Shown: one piece after another, positions 5,238 through 9,601 of the stretch
How the letters are laid out: each line of letters opens with the position of its first letter
Numbering within the stretch: position 1 is the first letter of the stretch
Source of the DNA: Smithella sp. UBA2180
GTDB lineage: Bacteria; Desulfobacterota; Syntrophia; Syntrophales; Smithellaceae
Direction of reading: 5' to 3'
Assembly (NCBI GenBank): GCA_002327415.1
Contig: DCVU01000050.1
Span: 1-9,601, forward strand
DNA length: 9,601 nt
The notes under the pieces: model-generated
Told to the model about the DNA's origin: nothing
Databases searched by the model: none
What the model saw: only the letters and a program-made list of their open reading frames with translations
Program-made: the position numbers and the translations under genes

Positions 5238-5304
5238 GAGTGGAGCCTGAAATGAAGCGAAGCTCAGCAGATATAAAAAAGGCAAAGAGGTCAGGAGGCG
5301 AAGA

Positions 5305-6873
5305 ATGAATCAAGAATCCAGCCAATTGGAAAACAAGGAATTAAAAACTTTCCTGGATGATACGTTTGATACCATGGAAAAGGTTCTGGACGAACAGAAT
5401 CCTGAGCTGAGGCAATATGAAATTGGCACGGTGCAATTTGTCGGACGCGATATTGCCAGAGTCGGCGGTCTGCCGCACATCCGTGCAGAGGAACTGGTTC
5501 GCTTTGCAGGAAACTATATGGGTCTTGTTTTTAATATAGACCCGACGGAAATCGGCGTGATTCTTCTGGATCCCAGTGAAAACCTGCAAGTGGGATCGGA
5601 AGTGCACCGCACCAAGCGCGTTCTGGATGTGCCAGTGGGAGACGCGCTTCTGGGAAGAGTTGTCGACCCGCTGGGACGTCCGCTTGACGGCTTGGGTGAG
5701 GTCAATACAGTCCTGCGCTATCCGGTGGAAAGACCAGCGCCGGCGGTTATGGATCGCGCGCCGGTAGTAGTGCCCCTGCAGACCGGCATTAAAGTCATTG
5801 ACGCGCTCATTCCAGTCGGGCGCGGTCAGCGCGAATTGATTCTTGGTGACAGGATGACCGGCAAAACAGCCATCGCCGTTGATACAATCATCAACCAGAA
5901 AGAAACGGGAATCATCTCCATTTATTGCGCCGTCGGCAAGAAAAGCGCCGATGTGGCCAAGGTTATCGCCGAACTGCGCGATCACGGCGTCATGGGATCG
6001 TGTATCGTGGTCGTGGCCACCGGTGAAGACACGCCGGGCCTGCAGTTTATCGCGCCTTACGCCGCCACGAGCATGGGAGAATATTTCGTTGAGCAGGGAA
6101 GAGATGTTTTGATTATTTATGATGATCTGACATCGCATGCCCGTGCTTACCGGGAAGTTTCTCTGCTCTTGCGGCGGCCGCCGGGACGCGAAGCTTTCCC
6201 CGGCGATATATTTTATATTCACTCACGTCTATTAGAGCGTTCCACGCATATGCGGCCGGAGTTGGGCGGCGGTTCGTTGACATCTCTGCCCATTACAGAG
6301 ACCGAGGCTCAGGACATGTCATCTTATATTCCGACCAATCTGATTTCCATAACAGACGGGCAGATTTATCTTTCGCCGGTGCTTTTCAACAAAGGCATTC
6401 TGCCGGCGGTGGATGTTGGCAAATCCGTGTCGCGCGTCGGCGGCAAAACGCAGTTACCCGCCTACCGATCCGTGGCAGGCGATCTTAGGCTTTCCTACTC
6501 GCAATTTGAAGAGCTGGAATCGTTCTCCCGTTTCGGAACAAGGCTTGACGAAAGTACGAAGCGGGTACTGGAGAGAGGCTGGCGCGTGCGTGAAATTCTC
6601 AAACAGGGGCAGTACAAGCCTCTGCGAGCGTCAGAACAGATTGCCAGTCTGCTTTCCGTGACCGGCGGTGCGCTTGATCACGTTCCGATCGATAAGATAC
6701 GCGAAGTGGAAGCGCGACTGCTGCAAACCGTCAACGAACAATTGCCGGAATTGTGCGGGCGTATCGAAGAGGGTAAAAAACTGGAAATGACCGATCGCGA
6801 TCACATTATGGATAAAATCAAACCGGCCATCGCGCCGTTTGAAGAAATTGAGGATGCCAATGCAAACAACTGA
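5305..6873 (+). CDS. atpA: N-ATPase F1 subunit alpha
   Basis: The alpha subunit alternates with beta in the F1 hexamer, holds the non-catalytic nucleotide and supplies the arginine finger. It has 522 residues. The order is N-terminal helix (1-35) for the peripheral stalk, beta barrel (about 38-105), Walker A GDRMTGKT (181-188), Walker B LIIYDD (269-274) and arginine finger Arg377 in KSVSRVGG, followed by the C-terminal helical domain. The usual GDRQTGKT has Met instead of Gln at residue 184; the lysine and threonine remain. The N-terminus is slightly longer than usual. The start is supported by AGGAGG 6 nt upstream, after a 205-bp spacer. The last 14 bp overlap atpG. Confidence 0.97.
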   Translation: MNQESSQLENKELKTFLDDTFDTMEKVLDEQNPELRQYEIGTVQFVGRDIARVGGLPHIRAEELVRFAGNYMGLVFNIDPTEIGVILLDPSENLQVGSEVHRTKRVLDVPVGDALLGRVVDPLGRPLDGLGEVNTVLRYPVERPAPAVMDRAPVVVPLQTGIKVIDALIPVGRGQRELILGDRMTGKTAIAVDTIINQKETGIISIYCAVGKKSADVAKVIAELRDHGVMGSCIVVVATGEDTPGLQFIAPYAATSMGEYFVEQGRDVLIIYDDLTSHARAYREVSLLLRRPPGREAFPGDIFYIHSRLLERSTHMRPELGGGSLTSLPITETEAQDMSSYIPTNLISITDGQIYLSPVLFNKGILPAVDVGKSVSRVGGKTQLPAYRSVAGDLRLSYSQFEELESFSRFGTRLDESTKRVLERGWRVREILKQGQYKPLRASEQIASLLSVTGGALDHVPIDKIREVEARLLQTVNEQLPELCGRIEEGKKLEMTDRDHIMDKIKPAIAPFEEIEDANANN

Positions 6874-7738
6874 GTCCCTGAAAAGAAGAATTAAGAGCGC
6901 GGGGGATCTTCTATCGGTGGTCAAAACGATGAAGGCTTTGGCCGCCGTGAGCATTCGGCAATATCAAAAGGCGGTGGAGTCTCTTGACGACTATAACCGG
7001 ACTGTAGAGATGGGACTGCAAATTGTGCTCAAAGAACGCATGGGCGCGATGATGCAAAGCAAAGACGCTACTGTTAAGCGAATGGGAGCGATAGTTTTCG
7101 GTTCGGATCAGGGCTTGTGCGGACAGCTCAACGAACAGATTTCTGTTTTTGCGCTGGATAGCATCAAAGAAGCCGGTGTGAAAAAAGAAAACCGCAAAGT
7201 GCTGGCGGTGGGCGCGCGCGTGGCGGATTATGTGGAGGACGCGGGACAACCAATAGATGAATTGATGGCCACTCCGAGTTCCACGGCGGGGATAACGGCG
7301 CTGGTTCAGGAAATAATTATGGTTATTGAAGAGTGGCATTTTCGTCAGAATGTTGATCATTTTGTGCTGTTCTACAACGATTATATCAGCGGTGCCAACT
7401 ATCGCCCTTATAAGGTTCAACTCCTGCCTGTAAATCGCGATTGGCTAAAGGAAATCGCCCGCAAGAAATGGGATTCCAAATCGTTGCCCATTTTCCGGAT
7501 GGACACCGATAAAATATTTTCTTCGCTGATCAGAGAATATCTTTTTGTTTCGCTTTACCGCGCGTTTGCCGAGTCGCTGGCAAGTGAAAACGCCAGCCGC
7601 CTGGCTTCCATGCAGAACGCGGAAAAGAATATTGAAGAACAAATGCAGGATCTGCACGTGCAGTTTCACCGCACGCGTCAGATGACTATAACAGAAGAAC
7701 TGCTGGATATTGTTGCCGGCTTTGAGGCGTTGAGTTAA
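6860..7738 (+). CDS. atpG: N-ATPase F1 subunit gamma (central shaft)
   Basis: Gamma is the rotating shaft inside the alpha-beta hexamer. The 292 residues show the family's two signature helices: the N-terminal LKRRIKSAGDLLSVVKTMKAL (about 7-27) and the C-terminal helix ending RTRQMTITEELLDIVAGFEA (271-290). The central Rossmann-like part includes GSDQGLCGQLN (81-91), matching the conserved DQGLCG motif. Three in-frame starts compete at 6839 (TTG), 6854 and 6860. GAGG at 6850-6853 is 6 nt before 6860 and touches 6854, so 6860 is chosen. The gene overlaps atpA by 14 bp, so the two are probably coupled in translation. It is the last ATPase gene, as in other atpDCQRBEFAG operons. Confidence 0.94.
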   Translation: MQTTESLKRRIKSAGDLLSVVKTMKALAAVSIRQYQKAVESLDDYNRTVEMGLQIVLKERMGAMMQSKDATVKRMGAIVFGSDQGLCGQLNEQISVFALDSIKEAGVKKENRKVLAVGARVADYVEDAGQPIDELMATPSSTAGITALVQEIIMVIEEWHFRQNVDHFVLFYNDYISGANYRPYKVQLLPVNRDWLKEIARKKWDSKSLPIFRMDTDKIFSSLIREYLFVSLYRAFAESLASENASRLASMQNAEKNIEEQMQDLHVQFHRTRQMTITEELLDIVAGFEALS

Positions 7739-7782
7739 CAACTCAAAAGCTATTGCCGTCGACAAAAAGGAAGGTGATCACT

Positions 7783-8679
7783 ATGACAGTAGAAATGCAC
7801 ATTTGCGGTATTTGCGCCTGGCGCAGGGAGTGTCAAAAAAGGTTTAAATTAGAAAAAGACTCATTGATTGGAAGCTATTGCCCTGATTATACAAGAGACT
7901 TATCTATTAAAACAAAAGCTTCTGATGAAGGGGAAGATAAAGAAACAATCATGGATCAGATGGTTTCGCAGCAATTGGATAAGTGGCGAAAACTGCTGGA
8001 TAAAGTCTTAAAACAGGGAGTCAAGATAGAGAATTTCAAAGGAGGACCGGTAATTACTATATCAAGAGAACCGGGAAGCGGAGGAAGTGAAATTGCCAGA
8101 AGACTGTCTAAAGCTTTAAATTTAGACCTTATAGGCGGCCAGATTATTCAACACGTTGCCGATAGTGCCAAGATGAGCAGAAAAGTAATACAATCTCTTG
8201 ATGAAAGAGAAGTAACATTCAGGGACACGCTTCTGTCGTCTTTGTTTGGAGAAAATCGTCCATGGCCGGGGGAATACTTACAGCATCTGACTAAAGTAGT
8301 GGGAACTATCGGAGCCTTCGGCAATGTAATTATGGTCGGCAGGGGAGCAAGTTATGTTCTGCCGCGGGAAAGGACATTCAAGGTCAGAATAATTGCTCCT
8401 ATAGAATTAAGAATCAGACATTTTATGGATGACAGGGGATATACAAAAGCCGAGGCGGAACAATATATCGTTAAAACTGAGAATAACCGCAGGGCCTTCG
8501 TAAGAAAGTATTTTAATGCCGATCTTACCGATCCCGCACACTATGATATGATCATCAATACAGAGAGAATATCATTGGAAGGAGCGGCTGAGTCAATTAT
8601 TGTGGCCTTCAGCCAAAGAAGGAAGCGAGAGAATCCATTGTTTCAGCATTCAAGTAAGAAGGAGGAATTGATAGCTTAA
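7783..8679 (+). CDS. Cytidylate-kinase-like P-loop protein with N-terminal four-cysteine segment
   Basis: This 298-residue protein has two parts. Residues 5-40 contain CGIC-x5-C (Cys8, Cys11, Cys17) and CPDYTRD (Cys33), a spacing suited to binding zinc or an Fe-S cluster. After a charged linker, residues 88-280 match the cytidylate-kinase-like family: P-loop ITISREPGSGGSEIARRL (91-108), VGRGASYVLP (185-194), an Arg-rich lid (NNRRAFVRKYF, 234-244) and YDMIINT (254-260). In this family the P-loop is GSGG rather than GKG, and the substrate is not firmly known. It probably phosphorylates a nucleotide or small molecule in the cytoplasm. GGAAGGTG at 7769-7776 precedes the ATG at 7783; an in-frame GTG at 7774 is possible. 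It follows atpG by 44 bp with no terminator, and codon use is more AT-rich than in atpG. Confidence 0.8.
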   Translation: MTVEMHICGICAWRRECQKRFKLEKDSLIGSYCPDYTRDLSIKTKASDEGEDKETIMDQMVSQQLDKWRKLLDKVLKQGVKIENFKGGPVITISREPGSGGSEIARRLSKALNLDLIGGQIIQHVADSAKMSRKVIQSLDEREVTFRDTLLSSLFGENRPWPGEYLQHLTKVVGTIGAFGNVIMVGRGASYVLPRERTFKVRIIAPIELRIRHFMDDRGYTKAEAEQYIVKTENNRRAFVRKYFNADLTDPAHYDMIINTERISLEGAAESIIVAFSQRRKRENPLFQHSSKKEELIA

Positions 8680-8721
8680 AATATTAAATGGGAAGAAATT
8701 CAAACGAGTCCAGTCAAGAGG

Positions 8722-8767
8722 AAAGGTCTTGAAATTTCTTGTTTCAAGACCTTTATCCGGTTTTTTT
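8722..8767 (+). terminator. Intrinsic terminator after the kinase-like gene
   Basis: AAAGGTCTTGAAA (8722-8734) and TTTCAAGACCTTT (8742-8754) form a perfect 13-bp stem with a 7-nt loop. GG (8720-8721) can add pairs with CC (8757-8758) across a small bulge, bringing the stem base within 2 nt of the T7 run at 8761-8767. There is no matching T-run on the minus strand, so it acts for + strand transcripts only. Confidence 0.85.
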
Positions 8768-8846
8768 CTAAAGGGGTTTCTTTGGGTAAATTAGAAATTA
8801 AAAGTGAAAAATTTGGTGCTGTTACCTAAAAAAATCGTTATTGCAA

Positions 8847-8875
8847 TTGGTAAAATCTTCCAGAGAGAATAATAA
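8847..8875 (+). promoter_or_regulatory. Weak candidate sigma-70 promoter for the orphan gene
   Basis: TTGGTA (8847-8852) and TAATAA (8870-8875) are 17 bp apart, the ideal spacing. Both hexamers are imperfect and the DNA is AT-rich, so chance matches are likely. The position, after a terminator and about 37 bp before a start codon, is sensible. Confidence 0.3.
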
Positions 8876-8911
8876 AGTGGAGTTGAAAGTAAAAAGGAAA
8901 GGATTAAAATC

Positions 8912-9457
8912 ATGTCCCCCAATGACCACCAAAAACTCCCGACAACATGGTCACCTGAAATGTTGAACGAGTTTCATAAATTTATAAACTCTCTTTTACC
9001 AATTAGTTTTACTATTTTGGAAAAACATAAATCAACAACGTTTTTTGGGAAACATAGCCCCACATCATCTCGGTCGAATAGAACAAGTCATGTTTTTTAT
9101 AGAGGGATTATCCCTGTTTCCGGATTTGAAAATATTAGTGTTATTTTTAATGCAGTAAAGAGTTTAGTAGAAGAATACAAAAACTACATTGGTTATATTG
9201 AAATAGTGAACAGTTCTAAAAAGGATGCGATTTCCGTTCCAGAGGTAAGAGGGTTTATTAAAGAAGATTCAGGAATTTGTGAAATTTTTAATGAAATGTT
9301 GATTGAATCAAAAATATTCAATTCAAAAATGTCCCCGGTCTATATTTATTTGGAACAATCTTATTGTTTAAAAAACAAGTCTCCTGGAGAATTGTTAAAT
9401 AAAAAAGTCCCTATAAGAGAGATATCAACATTTCAAAAAGTTTCTTGTTTTGAATAG
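8912..9457 (+). CDS. Orphan hypothetical protein, AT-rich
   Basis: This 181-residue protein is not one I recognise. AAAGGAAAGGA at 8893-8903 lies about 8 nt before the ATG, which supports the start, and the frame is intact to TAG at 9455-9457. The N-terminal 30 residues look helical (SPEMLNEFHKFINSLLPIS). Residues 45-62 are rich in Ser, Thr, Arg and His. Beyond them, alternating hydrophobic stretches such as YIGYIEIV and SPVYIYLEQSY suggest a small alpha/beta fold. I see no signal peptide, membrane helix or nucleotide motif. It is far richer in A and T than the ATPase genes and has its own transcription context after a terminator, which suggests a later arrival or a fast-evolving gene. Confidence 0.6.
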   Translation: MSPNDHQKLPTTWSPEMLNEFHKFINSLLPISFTILEKHKSTTFFGKHSPTSSRSNRTSHVFYRGIIPVSGFENISVIFNAVKSLVEEYKNYIGYIEIVNSSKKDAISVPEVRGFIKEDSGICEIFNEMLIESKIFNSKMSPVYIYLEQSYCLKNKSPGELLNKKVPIREISTFQKVSCFE

Positions 9458-9601
9458 TCGGACATGATGAATATAATGAAAAGTTAGAAAAGAATGATTT
9501 TCAAAAGAAGTAATTTAGATTTCATTCATCAAAAAAAAAATACATTAAAAAGAATAAATATGAAAAAAGTTAATTCAGTTATTTCTTGATCCTTTTGCCA
9601 G
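9458..9601. other. AT-rich tail without a recognised feature
   Basis: No reading frame of note, promoter or terminator is supported here. It contains a short inverted pair, GAATGA (9492-9497) and TCATTC (9522-9527), followed by A10 (9531-9540). On the minus strand this reads as a T-run followed by that weak hairpin, the wrong order for a terminator of a leftward gene. Confidence 0.4.

Larger units (their letters stand above)
5100..5304 (+). other. 205-bp atpF-atpA spacer with hairpin, micro-ORF and repeats
   Basis: This is the only large gap in the operon. It holds a weak hairpin (5104-5118), a 26-codon reading frame (5140-5220), a strong hairpin (5167-5190), a tandem ACGTGAA repeat (5224-5237) and the atpA ribosome-binding site AGGAGG (5293-5298). 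No T-run follows the hairpins, so transcription should continue into atpA. Confidence 0.6.
762..8767 (+). other. Predicted transcription unit: N-ATPase operon plus kinase-like gene
   Basis: Ten genes on one strand lie between the predicted sigma-54 start near 762 and the intrinsic terminator ending at 8767. Gaps within the unit are at most 205 bp and three gene pairs overlap. No terminator-like hairpin with a T-run is visible inside, so cotranscription is the simplest reading. Confidence 0.55.

Noticed and set aside
4713..5285. Minus-strand frame of 190 codons across the end of atpF and the spacer
   Set aside because: Mostly antisense to atpF, with low-complexity Ser/Phe-rich sequence and no ribosome-binding site. 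It does not explain the spacer.
5341..6222. Long minus-strand reading frame (293 codons) inside atpA
   Set aside because: It lies wholly opposite a clear alpha subunit; its protein is rich in His, Arg and Asn as expected of an antisense shadow, and it has no family motif.
797..7738. Standard H+-ATP synthase operon
   Set aside because: Gene order starts with beta and epsilon, atpQ and atpR are present, and atpH is absent; this is the N-ATPase arrangement.
7753..7782. Upstream TTG start for the kinase-like gene
   Set aside because: No ribosome-binding site before it, and the added residues would be encoded by the site used for the ATG at 7783.
1..9601. CRISPR array, tRNA or rRNA gene, insertion sequence
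   Set aside because: No regularly spaced long repeats, no cloverleaf-like sequence, no rRNA-like blocks and no transposase frame or terminal inverted repeats were seen.

Overview
The window is dominated by one complete operon for a second, alternative F-type rotary ATPase of the N-ATPase class. Its gene order is atpD-C-Q-R-B-E-F-A-G, all on the + strand, from 797 to 7738. The order, the presence of atpQ and atpR, the absence of a separate delta gene (atpH) and the long b subunit are the accepted hallmarks of the N-ATPase. This enzyme normally sits beside a standard H+-ATP synthase and is thought to run mainly as an ion-pumping ATPase. The genes are tightly packed: atpD/C, atpQ/R and atpA/G overlap, and most starts have a clear Shine-Dalgarno site. 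Two spacers, 2556-2606 and 5100-5304, break the packing and carry repeat-like sequence.

Upstream (1-796): the window opens inside an unidentified gene that ends at 222. Very short, possibly frameshifted reading frames follow to 378, and then about 420 bp of AT-rich non-coding DNA. The best signal there is a near-consensus sigma-54 promoter at 736-751, about 45 bp before the GTG start of atpD. Dyad sequences further upstream could bind an enhancer-binding protein. This suggests that the whole ATPase operon is switched on by a dedicated activator.

Downstream (7739-9601): a cytidylate-kinase-like P-loop protein with an unusual four-cysteine N-terminal segment follows atpG after 44 bp, with no terminator between them, so it is probably in the same transcript. 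A strong intrinsic terminator at 8722-8767 closes the unit. Beyond it lies an AT-rich orphan gene (8912-9457) with no recognisable family, then AT-rich sequence to the end.

How the parts fit: AtpA, D, G and C form F1; AtpB, E and F form Fo; AtpQ and AtpR are small membrane proteins linked to N-ATPase assembly. The b subunit ends in a delta/OSCP-like domain that may replace the missing delta subunit. The c subunit keeps the ion-binding Glu63-Ser64 pair but has Met30 where Na+-binding c subunits have Gln (or Glu). Ion specificity is therefore in doubt, and H+ coupling is possible.

Organism: the sequence alone gives no taxon. The N-ATPase, the sigma-54 promoter, the Cys-rich kinase type and the GTGAAACGT-type spacer repeats together suggest an anaerobic deltaproteobacterial (Desulfobacterota-like) lineage. 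This is inference.
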